Positions 24,084-35,094 of a DNA stretch of 64,000 bases are shown here, one piece after another. Position 1 is the stretch's first letter. Every line of letters begins with the position of its first letter. The stretch covers positions 1,922,001-1,986,000 of the forward strand of contig CADCSX010000002.1 of assembly GCA_902805475.1 (NCBI GenBank). Direction: 5' to 3'. The notes under the pieces were generated by a model. It did not search any database and was not told the origin of the DNA. It saw only the letters and a program-made list of their open reading frames with translations. This DNA comes from Entonaema liquescens. Its lineage: Eukaryota > Ascomycota > Sordariomycetes > Xylariales > Xylariaceae. A program made the position numbers and the translations under genes.

Positions 24084-25730
24084 ATGGGGCTCTTCAGCTG
24101 CTCAGACGATGCATGCATGGCGCCTAGCCTTGTCGCGCCCTCGACAACATCAATGACGTTATCATTGACACCCTTCGTAATAACCTTTGTGGTTGTTTCT
24201 ATTCTGGTCTCTCAGAAGATATTTCCTTATCTAGCTCGTGTTCAAAATTCACGTGATGGAGAAGACCATTTCCTCCCTTCTGATGCGCCTCCGTCACTCC
24301 AACAAGCGCATGCCGAGCATGGCGCTCAATCCATTCGAAGGCGGATAGCGGAAGCCGCTTTTTCTACGACGGTCGGGTTAGCCGTTGTATTGGGCGAATT
24401 AATCTTATGCGAAATCTCTGAATTAATCAATCCTTACGCCCGAGCGCTGGCTCTGCGAGTCACTGTTCCCACTCTCTTATTCCTCCTCGTCGTACTCATA
24501 CCATTCCTCGAACTTCAGTCTCTCGTAGCTGGTTCGGGATGGTCGTTTCAACGTACCTCTAAAGGTAAAATACCTCGGGCTGCTTGGATACTTCAGTTTG
24601 CCATGTTTAGTATCTGGCTATGCGCGTTCTGGTCACTAGGAAACCTTGTACCGGTAGGAAGTGAAGCGGTGCGTCCTAGCGCTCAGATGGAGAAGGCCCG
24701 AGCCGAACCCGCGTTTTCAGGCAGTCTAGCACGCGCGTGTCTTGAGCGCATTGGTGTTATTGGTATCTCACTTATGGCCTTATTATCTGGATTCGCGTCA
24801 GTCTCTTCGCCGTGGCACACATTTGGCAGCCGTGCAAGACGACCCGTAACAGATGCCGATGTCGCCCGCAAGCAAGCGGGCCTCGATGCAACAAATGAGA
24901 TGCTCATAACTAAACGACACCGTTTACAGAGCCTACTACGCAAGGCAGCCGAGAATCCATCCGTCGAGAAGCGTGGATTTGTAACCAAGGTTATCGGTTC
25001 TATTCGTGGAGGTGGTGACGCAGCAGAAATTCGTACGCTACGTCTCGAGATTGCGGGGTTGGAGGCCATGGAAGCAAATCTGTCCTCCTCCCTTTCTATG
25101 CTACGCTCTCGACAAGCCAATTCGGCTCGGGCAGCAACTTTCTCTGGAAAATTACTTTCGATACCTACTTATGTGTTCAGCGTATACTGCGTTTATCGTA
25201 TCATCGCAACTACTCTGGCTGCTCTGCGGCGTTTGTATTATCCCACTGCTTCGTTTTCGTCTTCAGATCCCATTAATCGATTCCTGGGCCTCTTGGCGAA
25301 ACATTGGGACCCGAAGCTTGATCAAATTGCCTGGGCCAGACAGATATCATTCTTATTATCCGGGGTCATTCTCGCTGCGAGCGCCAACAGTGCGCTCCAG
25401 ACATTCCATCTCTTCGCCAAGTGGACCCCTGGACTCTTATACCAGGCTCAGGCTAACCTGGCTTTGTTAATTGGGCAGATCAGTGCTATCTACGTGATCT
25501 CTGCCGCTCTACTCTTACGAAGCAACCTTCCTAAAGAGGTAGGCAGTGCTGTCGGCGACGCGCTTGAAAGTGCCTTAGAGCCCGGCTTCGTAGATAGATG
25601 GTTTGAAGGCTGGTTCCTTCTAGCCAGCGTAGTAACGGCCGGAGGAATCTGGCTAGGTGGAAAGATCGGTGAATGGAGCGAGGAATGGGATGATCTCGGC
25701 ATGGAAGAGATGGGACAGAAACAATCATAA
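24084..25730 (+). CDS. Golgi pH regulator (GPHR/GTG-type) membrane protein
   Basis: An intronless gene for 548 residues with about nine hydrophobic segments: about 25-45, 90-110, 125-145, 165-185, 220-240, 350-375, 410-430, 455-475 and 505-525. The GPHR family is a voltage-dependent anion channel that supports Golgi acidification; the same fold was described in plants as the GTG1/GTG2 putative abscisic-acid receptors. A long hydrophilic loop with coiled coil (ARKQAGLDATNEML…RHRLQSLLRKA, ELEAM-like) sits between segments 5 and 6, as in the family. It is divergent from mL46 with about 560 bases between starts. Confidence 0.85.
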   Translation: MGLFSCSDDACMAPSLVAPSTTSMTLSLTPFVITFVVVSILVSQKIFPYLARVQNSRDGEDHFLPSDAPPSLQQAHAEHGAQSIRRRIAEAAFSTTVGLAVVLGELILCEISELINPYARALALRVTVPTLLFLLVVLIPFLELQSLVAGSGWSFQRTSKGKIPRAAWILQFAMFSIWLCAFWSLGNLVPVGSEAVRPSAQMEKARAEPAFSGSLARACLERIGVIGISLMALLSGFASVSSPWHTFGSRARRPVTDADVARKQAGLDATNEMLITKRHRLQSLLRKAAENPSVEKRGFVTKVIGSIRGGGDAAEIRTLRLEIAGLEAMEANLSSSLSMLRSRQANSARAATFSGKLLSIPTYVFSVYCVYRIIATTLAALRRLYYPTASFSSSDPINRFLGLLAKHWDPKLDQIAWARQISFLLSGVILAASANSALQTFHLFAKWTPGLLYQAQANLALLIGQISAIYVISAALLLRSNLPKEVGSAVGDALESALEPGFVDRWFEGWFLLASVVTAGGIWLGGKIGEWSEEWDDLGMEEMGQKQS

Positions 25731-26040
25731 TGATATCATACGCCTTTATTAATTTACATTAATCTTAATACCTACACGTTGTCGAATATGTTACCACGCC
25801 AGAGGAATGATAACTACTTTCAGCAATATCGTCCACCCAAAATTTGTTCAACTCGAGCTGTTACTTCCCTGGCAAAAGTAGCACGGGAGATATAGGTCAT
25901 ATCTCTTCAGGCTATCTACATTGTATAACCCATTTCCCCCCTCAATGTCCTCTCGTCCTAGCTCATATTAAGCTTATCTGGCCTAAATATTGTTTATTAT
26001 CCGTTGTAGAAGAAGGCAAAGTAAGACCGCCACTTTAGCA

Positions 26041-29000
26041 CTAAGCTGGTGTGTTCGTAACCGTACGATCTGACGAAAGGTCGATTACATCGGGCTCAAT
26101 TACCGCTCCATACTGGATTAACAGCTGTTCTATCTGCTTCTTCGCCTTGCTACCTTGACCCTCCGCCCCTTCGTTATCTTGCTCGGTCTTCGCTGCGCGA
26201 CAGATCTTAAGAGGATTCCAATTATACCATGGCTCAGTCTCCTTTGCCCCGTATGGATGCTCTCCGTTAGGGTCCCCGACTAAGTTGGCATCGCGAGCCT
26301 CAATAAGCAGACTCTGTACCCAACCTTCTTCGAGGTGGCGTACCGCAACCTGAAGAGGCGTATATAAATATCCGGGAGGGTTAGGATCTGCGCCTGCTTC
26401 GAGGAGCATCTTTAAGAGTTGGCTGGTCTGCGAGCCGTCACTTTCGAACTCCTCGATGCCCCAGGGATTTTGAAGAGCCGTAAATATGATGTTGGGTTCG
26501 TGAGTAAAATTCGCCCCGGCATCAATGAAGATCTCTAGGAACTCGGGAAGTTTCCACGAAACACACAGCTGGAGGAGTGTGACCGGCTTCTCTCTCCCAA
26601 ATATGCGTGGAATGCTCATAGCCGGATTTTCTGGGGGGTTTATCGTGAATTTATTCGTCCACACAGCATGCTTTGCTTCGGGTGACAAGGTTTGGAAAGC
26701 GGCGTCCTTAAGGTATTTCTGTGCAAATTCTGGCCAGTTGAGTAAGATGAGACTTGCCAGGATACCTGTCTCCTGCCGGAGCCGCCTGTTGGCTGTCACC
26801 TGAGGCTGTGTCCCTGGTGCTAGCTCATCGAGAGCACTGAGCTTCGCCCACCGCGGAAATTGTCTACGGAGAACCGTGTTTGTAAGGCATTTGATATGTT
26901 GCCTGCCAGGGATCAAGCACTGCACCACTGATTCCCATACACTTGGATTCTTGATGATCATGTTCTGGCGGGATCCTCGTATAGTCCGGTCACTCATTTC
27001 TAGGCAGTGTTCCTCATAGCGAGTGGGAAACCTCGAGTTTGGAGGACGGTTTCTCCCCCATTGCAGCAAACCGTTAAACACGACTTGCATCTCCAGCTCG
27101 CGGATACCGCTGTCCGTCAGGGCAAAATCACCAGCCGGTCTTGGCTCCCCAGCTTTTTTGGATTTTGCAAAAAGGAACTCCTTAACGGTATAATGAGCGA
27201 CGGCAACCTTCTGGAGGGTGGTATTATCATCATCACGTTTGAACTTGCTAAGGGGTATCTTCCTCAAATTGGTTACCTTGATTAGACAGCCGAGGATGTC
27301 CTTTAGGGTGTCAACACTATACCAATGCATTGAACCATGTAGAACATTGTGGAGTGATGCCTGCACCAATACGTCGGCGCTCTTGACCTTGAAGGCGTTG
27401 CTACATATCAATGATAAAGCCGTGCGAGCGAACGCGTGTTGCTCAGGCACTATGCTTTTGAGAATTCTATCATACGTGTCAAATAATGTTTCTGGTAAAT
27501 CGTCTAATGCTTTCAGAACCTTGTCTGAGTCCATATAAATACGTTCGAGAATATCAATTTGGCACGCCACCCATCGAAACCTAGAAAAGCGTTAATTACC
27601 TAAACACCTTATAGACCTTGGCCATCAGTTACTCACATCCCCCTAGCGTTTCTCGCCAGTTTTGCCTCTATCTTCTCCCTGAAGTCTGCCGGCCATATTC
27701 TAAACTTGACGTTTCGTGCGAACTGTTTCTGGACGTACGTCTGTATCGCACGCATAACATCGCCATTCGACATGGTGATAGACGTATAAGGAACAAAAAG
27801 ACTGTTCAAGACATTCGAGTTACCGTCCATGCTTGAGGGTAGAAACCTTGCGGTATTAGCAGCCTGAGTCATCGCATTTACAATATCGTCTTCTTCGCGG
27901 CTTGTCATCAGTATTGAGACATTCTCATAAGTACTATCCGTGCCTATTGCGATCAGTACGTCAAGCAACCTCTTCCGCGGCTTTTTACTCTCGTCCACGG
28001 CATCGACCACCAGGTACACCCGACGATCTTGACTCTTGAACTTCCTAGAAATCGCCGCGAAGCAGTTCAGAAGGCCACTGATAGTGAAGTCATGGGACTG
28101 GTTAAGCTTCTCTAATTCCTTCGGGATAAACCGTTCGATCTGTCGGCTCAAGTCCCCCACTATCCAACGAAGGAAATCCAACGTCTCATCTTGGTTCCGC
28201 TCGTTGTGACAATAGTAGTATGAATATCCCGTCGCCCGACAGTGGACAGCAACCTTGTCGATGAGAAACGAGGCTAGGACCGTCTTCCCAGCCCCGGGGA
28301 TGCCGTATATCCATATAAAACGGCGGTAACCGTCAGGCTCAAATGAACCTCCGCCGAGCCACTGCTTCCAGCCGCGAGAAGTAGTTATCCATTCACATGT
28401 CTCGTCTTCCTGCTTGTCATGCTGTTCACGATGGAACTCGTACATATCGACTCTCGGAAACACCCAAGCTAAGACCGCTCTCTTTTCTTGATCTATATTC
28501 CCCAAATTTTAGTCAGGACATATATTTTAGAATGCACTATCAGGTCTTCCTTACCATTCAGATTAGCTTCGATGTCTTTTATACTATGGCTGATAGAGTT
28601 GAGGTTCATGCTGTCGGGAAGAGGTTAGCTTGAATACTGCATGTTAGCACGGCTTGGCTCACGCATTATCGGTTTGCACTGCTAGACCTAGCTGGGTTTT
28701 CTGCCTCTCCAGTTGCTTGAGCAAGTCTTCTGCCTTGCTTTTCCGGAACAGTGGCCATTTAAACCGCGTTGCAAGGTCGATCACGGGGCGCCTACGAGAC
28801 GAGCGTGTTGGCGTGCTGGGGGTGTTTTGGTCCGGCCGGACATTGTTCGATTCATGCTGCGCAAGACGGTTGATCTGGGCCTGCATCGAAGACTGTGGTT
28901 GGTTTCCATTATTTCGCCGAGACGGTGTGGGCGTTGACCTTCCATTTCTGAATCTACAAAGAGGATTCTGCGTACCGCGTGGTGTCTTGGTACGGGGCTC

Positions 29001-29285
29001 TTCTTCGTCAGACTCTGTTTCCGGTTCTGGGGATACTAGCGACTGAAGCTCGTGCAATATTTTTGCGCACTGATTCAGAGAATCAGTGATCCCTGGTTTA
29101 AGCTGATTAAAACTCAGAGTCATATACAGATTCTCCAGGACAGCCTTCAAAGTATTGATTTCCAAATTGATACTAGTTATCAGCTCAGGAGCATCCCTTA
29201 CCTGCCTCCCGTACTCTACGAAGCTTTTGGCAACTTTACCAGTCAGCTTGATAACGTCGGGAAGAAGGAATATGGGATCGGCCAT
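26041..29285 (-). CDS. NLR-like STAND protein: Helo-like N-terminus, NACHT, ankyrin C-terminus
   Basis: Four exons (29285-28663, 28610-28555, 28492-27637, 27580-26041) close in phase to 1024 residues. The N-terminus (about 1-85) resembles the fungal Helo_like_N domain common at the front of STAND proteins. A Ser/Thr/Pro-rich linker follows, with basic stretches. The NACHT region has Walker A GIPGAGKT (about 290-297) and Walker B VYLVVDAVDE (about 385-394), and the phrase GMFRWVACQ, which marks fungal NACHT proteins, spans intron 3. The C-terminal third holds a few degenerate ankyrin repeats (TLLQLCVSW…FIDAGAN, LLEAGADPN…TPLQVAVRH). Such proteins act in fungal self/non-self recognition or symbiont sensing; the ligand is unknown. 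No obvious effector gene is adjacent. The first intron is bordered by an exon of only 56 bases. Confidence 0.87.
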
Positions 29286-30577
29286 ATTGTCAGTTGATGT
29301 TCTATCAAGGGGTAAAGCAGCCGATGATATTGGTGAGTAACAGCGAGTAAACAAAACGACAATATGGCCTAGTTAGCCATGGGCCATACATATATAGCTT
29401 TGGGTCGTGATGCAGGCTAGTTGCTAAGCACCACCAGGAAAACAAATAGCCTGAAAACGAAAAGGACTGGAAACTGCTTCATCAATCACCATCCAGCAAT
29501 GAATTTTATATTTGAACATAGCCATGAAAGCACAGACAGCAATCGATACTATCTGATACTTATACAAAGGTGGTTCACCCATGGAGCAAATACCAATTAA
29601 GTATAGAGAAACTCAACTAGGCAAAGAGTATAATTTATTTATACCACCTTAAATAATTGCAGGATCAAACCATTGACTCATATTATAGTAGTCATTTCCT
29701 CCAGAGTTTGCAAACTGTATCAATACCCTCAAACAAGTAATTAATGTTTAATATCTGTTTCATTATAGCAATACTCTTGTAAATTAGTTGCCCTGTCGCC
29801 TCTTCTAATTGATATCATCAATCTTGAAATGAATCACTAGTCTATACGAAGTAGTGTCGATAATGATATACTTGAGTATCCTTCCAAACAGGAGCGAGAA
29901 TAAGCTTAGGTATAGACAAAAGGGGCCATTTACAAGACGGAAGAGTTTCCCAGTTCATATCCACCTGTATGCAAGAGAGTATCAGATATCTATAGTAGTG
30001 TCATAATAAGCTACAGTATACCTTTAGAACTAGTTAGAAAAATGATAATTTATACTTCGCAATGCCCCATGTGCCAGTAGTAGTGATAAGTCTATGTTAG
30101 ATATTTTAATTTGGCCTGGAACAATTGGCTTAAATATTTAACCTAATATAGGAATGAACAGCTTCTGATAGAGTCCAATAAAAGCTGACCACACCACGGG
30201 AATCCTTTGAATTAACCCAAGTTTCGATTTTCATTTTCTTGTATTATATGTATTTACATACATCTACACACGCTATGAAATCTTCATAGATGAACCGACA
30301 TCAAGACCAGAGGAGTGAAAAAGTCCATTAGATCCCAACACACGCTCAAATCATTCCCCCCCTCCCCTCCCCTCCCCTCCCTTCCCTTCCTTCACGTCAT
30401 CACATCACCATCATACCTCGCGAAACATCTGCGGCGCAACAATAAAAATCATCAAAGAAAAACTATCAAAGGGAATATTGCCTCTCCATAACCTACACTA
30501 TCACCCGAGTGAATTCTAGGTAAACCCGCCTCTCAACTAACCCCCTTTTGGACATACAAGTAACTAAGGCCGTCCGT
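29286..30577. other. Intergenic, AT-rich
   Basis: This spacer carries the NLR-like promoter on its left side and the 3' end of PEX11C on its right. It is AT-rich from 29480 to 30290 and then has a pyrimidine tract (30355-30393). No coding frame is supported. Confidence 0.45.
30355..30393 (+). repeat. CCCCT/CCCTT pyrimidine tract
   Basis: An imperfect run of (CCCCT)n passing into (CCCTT)n, purely C and T for about 39 bases. It is a simple-sequence repeat downstream of PEX11C and may adopt a triplex structure. Confidence 0.95.
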
Positions 30578-31549
30578 CTACTCAGCCGCAGTCCTCCTCC
30601 ACAAATCCCTCATCTGTATAACCCCGGGCACGCACGCGATCGCGCCGACCGCCGTCTCGCCGAGGAGGCCGGTCTCGGAGCTCCAGTGGAGGGTAAGCGG
30701 GGCCCAAGCGAGGTTTCGCAGGAGGGTCTTGCGCCAGGTGCTCGACCACTCGTTCTCCTCGGCCTGAACTTCTGACGCAGTCTTGTCGCCAGCGAACTTC
30801 TCCGCGCGCGTTCGCTGCCCGCGCTTGCGGCTCTCGTACAGCAGACGACCGACCTCGGCGCCCACGAACGCCGCCCAGAACCGCGCGCTCCACAGCGACG
30901 CGCGGCGCTGGGTCGCCGGGGCCCAGCCCAGGACGCCCTTGGAGGAGAGGTAGGCGCCGTTCTCGAGGGCCTGGAAGATGATGCAGGTGGACAGCTGGAA
31001 CCAGGAGATAGCCGTCTCGAGCTTATCCGTCTTCTTTTCCACCTGTCCTTCCTGTTTCTTAGCCACGAGTCGGCGGAGCCAGAAGTACATGTTCAGCAGG
31101 CCCCACAGTCGGAGGAAGGTCCTGGCATCCGTGACCATGGCGCTGAGGGCGCGCAATCGCTTCGCGAAGACGAGGGCGAGGGCGGCGCCGCGGCCGGGCA
31201 GGGCCTTGGCGGTGAAGACGAGGGTGGCAGAGGGGGGCAGGCTGGCGGCGAGGGCGAGGAGTTGCTCTGCGCTGCGCTGGATGGCGGGGCGGGTCAGGTG
31301 TTCGAGGATAGAAGCGGAGAAGCGCGAGGCGTAGCATAGGAACAGCAGGGTAGTGTCGATGCCCGAGGGCGTCTGCAGGCATCGCTGGAGATGAGCCAGG
31401 AAGGCGTCGACATTGGAGGGGGTGGCCTTGATCACGTCTTTGATCGGGAAGGGCTTAGGCTTTGAGACTGAGAGTGGAATGCCGGATGGCACGGGGTCAC
31501 CCGAAGGTAGGTCCGCGGTCGCGGATGTGGTGACTTCTGTGGCGCTCAT
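30578..31549 (-). CDS. Peroxisomal membrane protein PEX11C
   Basis: A single exon for 323 residues. PEX11 proteins elongate and divide peroxisomes. Family features visible are the opening DAFLAHLQRCLQTPSGIDTTLLFLCY, ALVFAKRLRALSAMVTDARTFLRLWGLL and WFQLSTCIIFQALENGAYLSSKGVLGW, and a C-terminal hydrophobic stretch (ALAPLTLHW…GAIACVPGVIQM). The N-terminal 35 residues are Ser/Pro/Thr-rich and poorly conserved. GC content of this gene is high relative to the flanks. It is the PEX11C (gamma-like) rather than the shorter PEX11A/B form. Confidence 0.85.
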   Translation of the reverse strand: MSATEVTTSATADLPSGDPVPSGIPLSVSKPKPFPIKDVIKATPSNVDAFLAHLQRCLQTPSGIDTTLLFLCYASRFSASILEHLTRPAIQRSAEQLLALAASLPPSATLVFTAKALPGRGAALALVFAKRLRALSAMVTDARTFLRLWGLLNMYFWLRRLVAKKQEGQVEKKTDKLETAISWFQLSTCIIFQALENGAYLSSKGVLGWAPATQRRASLWSARFWAAFVGAEVGRLLYESRKRGQRTRAEKFAGDKTASEVQAEENEWSSTWRKTLLRNLAWAPLTLHWSSETGLLGETAVGAIACVPGVIQMRDLWRRTAAE

Positions 31550-32536
31550 TGTTGATTGGTGTGGTTTCTAATTGAACTCCGTATACGGGATTGGTATCCT
31601 AATGAACCATACGATTCGAACTTATTATCGATAACGGCGATGAACAGATGATGGGTAGCTGTATGTAGGTATATATATTGAACCCGACGTGGAGTTGAGG
31701 TTCGATAACAATGACTAGGGTATAGTTGAAAAGACCGCAACGAAAGTGAATGCTAGGCTATGTAAGCGGGGAAATACAACAAGTAAACAAAGGCGGAAGT
31801 GACTACGTTAAAAAAAAAATAACAAAATCACAATTCTTACTTGTTACTCAAAGGTTCGTTACTGCGTTTTTGTGGTATGATAGTGCCGATAATTATTATT
31901 TAAGGCGTAGTTCGCACCTTCTCCCCTTACCTCGGCACTCCGGTTCGGGGAGGTTCTAACGGTTCCAATGCTAACATGCGCCTAGCCAATGCTAACCAAA
32001 TGCTAACTAAACGCTGGCCAATCGAGGTTTAGCCAGATGGGCAGAATTCCACCGCCCTCATTTTACCCACATCATACATGTAATGCAACTTGTACAGGCA
32101 CATAACACATAACTCTCGAATAAATAAATCATTAACATAGTTCACAACAATAATGATAGTTAATTCCACTAGTTATTGAATCTTCTATCGTTCTAATGGC
32201 GTTTCTCATTTCTAGCCTTCCAGTCCTGAATTCCTAGTATATAAAAGCCACAAGGCTTAGTCTTATAAGACTCTCGATGGTAACATCTCTTACAACCAAG
32301 CTTCAACTTCGACTTTCCAAATAACCCCTTATACCAATGGATTATTCCTCGTCGCCGTTCCTATGCCGCTTCTTTAACAGCTCTGGCCCGAAGCCATAAT
32401 GCCTTATGGTATCATTATCCCCAGCATCCCCGTAGTTGGTATCATTTGTCGCATCGCCCCCCATCCCATTTTAAACATTACAAATATTCTTACACGCTCA
32501 AATATACATTCTATGGCTTTAGGTTGAGCCACGCCG
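31550..32536. other. Intergenic between PEX11C start and GPI-protein 3' end
   Basis: AT-rich sequence with a poly-A run (about 31812-31820). No gene is supported. The reading frame 31546-31740 overlaps the PEX11C leader and is judged spurious. Confidence 0.4.
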
Positions 32537-33337
32537 CTACCACAACATTAATAGAGCAGCACATATCCCAACTACCAAAGCCTGTTTGCTATATTCTGGC
32601 GATAAGACTGTTCCCAGTCCCTGTTGTGCAGGCAAAGGATCAAATGGTGTACCACCTAAAAAGGGTGTCGGCGCACCATCGTCAGACGACGTTGATTGTG
32701 TCGATTCGCTCGGCGCGGTAGGTTGCGCTGTGGTTTGTACTGGTGTAGTATCGGTAGGCGAGTCCGTGGCTGTGGCTGTGGCCGATGATATTGAGGTTTC
32801 TTGATTTGATGTAGATTGTGTTGTTGTCGATTGATCACTGGTACTAGTCTTGGTACTGGTTTTGGCCTTTGACGTCGTGGATGTAGTCTCTTCCGTTGTG
32901 CGGCTTGTTTCCGGGAAACTTGTTGGCGCCGTTACTGTTGTTGAAAACCCCCCCTTGGTCGATGATGGTTGTACAGTCGTAGTGACAGTTGTCGGATCGA
33001 GATCAGGGCAGAGAGTACCAACCAGATCACCCGACAAGGCAAGACCAAGCAGTGACCTGCGGCTGATATTGAGATCCCCGCAAGCTTCTTGTACAAGATC
33101 CTGCTCCTGCTCGATTCCCTTTACACAACGCGCCGAACAATGTCTTCCACCTGTGAAGTCCTTAAACTTGCAACCCTCAATGTCCGTTTGATAGGCGCGA
33201 ATGCAGCTTTGCGGTATACTATTCGATATAATGAGCTGGAACTGGGACAAGTTGACAGCCGATGAGGTCGAGACCATAGCTAACAATGCCGTGAGATCCA
33301 ATGCTCGTCGTGATCTTTGTCGACGATGCGCCGCCAT
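32537..33337 (-). CDS. Secreted GPI-anchored Ser/Thr-rich protein with six cysteines
   Basis: The chosen start is the Met at 33337 (MAAHRRQRSRR), because it is followed at once by a basic n-region and hydrophobic core (ALDLTALLAMVSTSSA), a signal peptide; the open frame upstream to 33661 has no such features. The mature 240 residues begin with a domain of six cysteines (spacings 10, 9, 3, 14 and 23), which is not the eight-cysteine CFEM pattern. A long Ser/Thr mucin-like stretch follows, likely O-mannosylated. The C-terminus is a GPI signal: small residues near SPEYS, then hydrophobic ALVVGICAALLMLW. It is probably a cell wall or plasma membrane surface protein. I do not recognise the family beyond this architecture. 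Confidence 0.75.
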   Translation of the reverse strand: MAAHRRQRSRRALDLTALLAMVSTSSAVNLSQFQLIISNSIPQSCIRAYQTDIEGCKFKDFTGGRHCSARCVKGIEQEQDLVQEACGDLNISRRSLLGLALSGDLVGTLCPDLDPTTVTTTVQPSSTKGGFSTTVTAPTSFPETSRTTEETTSTTSKAKTSTKTSTSDQSTTTQSTSNQETSISSATATATDSPTDTTPVQTTAQPTAPSESTQSTSSDDGAPTPFLGGTPFDPLPAQQGLGTVLSPEYSKQALVVGICAALLMLW

Positions 33338-35094
33338 CTTCGGAGAGAAGCCCTTTGGCGATACTCCGGTGTCTTTGCAACAGGACCAACGAAAGTTAAA
33401 GAAAGCGGTTATCCTCCGAGAATATAGCTTGATAGCACACAGTGTGGTCTGATGCTTTGGCCACCACAACGTGAGCTCGGCGTAGTCGGATCTAGCTAGA
33501 TCGAGCAAGCAGACACGCCGAAACGCGAGTTGTATCAAAAGGCTACAAATGACGACAGGCCTTTTAGTACGGCGCGAGAGGCAGATTTGTGAGAGGGTCG
33601 GAACGATAAGACCCAAGGCGAATAGGCGAGTAGAATGATGAGAGCAGCCACTTATAACCAATAATATGCAAAAGAAAACAAACGGAAATTTGAAGGCGGC
33701 TCTAACGACAAAAATATTAAGCCACCAATGCAGTCAATGCGAAACAAGCACTCGAAAATGGTAATGTTGAAGGAAACGAAGCACAGCTTCTCTATTTTTG
33801 GCACGTCGCGTTCGAGACAATATTAATCCATAGCCAAAGCAGAAACCATAGTAACAGTAACAGTAACAATGGCTTTCTTATTATGTTAAAGGACGGGAGG
33901 GCGTGAACAGGGTTTAATGAAGAAAGAAAAAGAGATGGTAGACGAAGAGAAACACTTTACGAGAAACAAAGTTGCAAAAAGTCTTTGAAAGGACCAGGAG
34001 TCCTGGCAATTACCTATTCGAGGACTCAACTTGCCATTTGGGCCATTTCGGGTCATTATGGGCCAATTCAAATCCCTGGTCACACGAGATTGCCTTACTA
34101 CGTGCTACTACGTGCAGTAGTTCCCACAAACTTCCCACGCTCCCACGGGCCTACGAGCTTTTAACACCCCTGCGCTAATCGTATCGTCCAACTGGATTCA
34201 ACCAATCCGACCTATTGATCGGGATAAACCCCTCGTAGCTATTGCCTCATTAAGGTGTTCTGTTCTGTCATACGCTCTTGCTGATTGTCGAGGCTCGTTC
34301 GACAAGACAGGCAGAGCAACCCTAAAAACTAGCCCCTACAGGAAGACACGACCGAAATTATCCAATGAGAAATGGGGAATGATGTCAAGGAGAGGAAACG
34401 AAACAAGTGCGTGTTTGAGGTGCCGACTAGTTATTCCCTGTCTTGCTTTTCATTGGCGGGAAGAGCTTTCATTCTTACTAAAAGGTTATACGGTGGTACC
34501 TGGCCAATAGTTGCTGTGCCCGGAATTGGGGTAGAAAATACTTGGGTACTTTATTGTCAGATGTCAGATTTTTAGGTTAGGTTCTGTCGTCATAACTTTA
34601 TTCGCGATTGAGACTGGTAATGGGTTAAGAATCGAGCATCTAACGAATACGAAAGTTACCTATGAAGTTAGTATCATCATTAACTGTACCAACTAACTAT
34701 GTGGTTATATATAATTGACTAACTAGTTAGTCAACATACTGAAGCTTTGCGAATCAGCACTACTCGTATTCCTCGCTTTCTATCACTGCATTAGACCATC
34801 AGGCTTTGAGTCATTGGCCGATGCAGCTTAGTCCAATCATGGCTTCACCAGCATCATAACCATCGATCTTTCTTTTGAGCCGTCTAATACTAACGTGATA
34901 CAAAGATGACAGGACTTTTTGCTTGTTTAAACTATCTGGCTATATTAATATAGACTTGCCTCTCAAGAACCACATCCCGAAGGGAATTGCTGCACAGGTG
35001 ATTGATCATAGCTAATCACCTACTGAGATTCAGTCCATAATTCTCGTACAATATTTGGACTAACAATCTTCAAGAAGACATTGTTACTTTCAAT
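33338..35094. other. Divergent intergenic region, no gene seen
   Basis: This spacer lies between the GPI-protein (-) and the phosphotransferase (+). Short frames at 33886-34178 and 34372-34575 lack features. The stretch 34620-35060 is AT-rich with repeated TTAGTTAG/CTAACTA words. Confidence 0.4.

Noticed and set aside
33338..33661. N-terminal extension of the GPI-anchored protein
   Set aside because: It would bury the signal peptide behind 108 residues; the Met at 33337 gives a standard secretory start.
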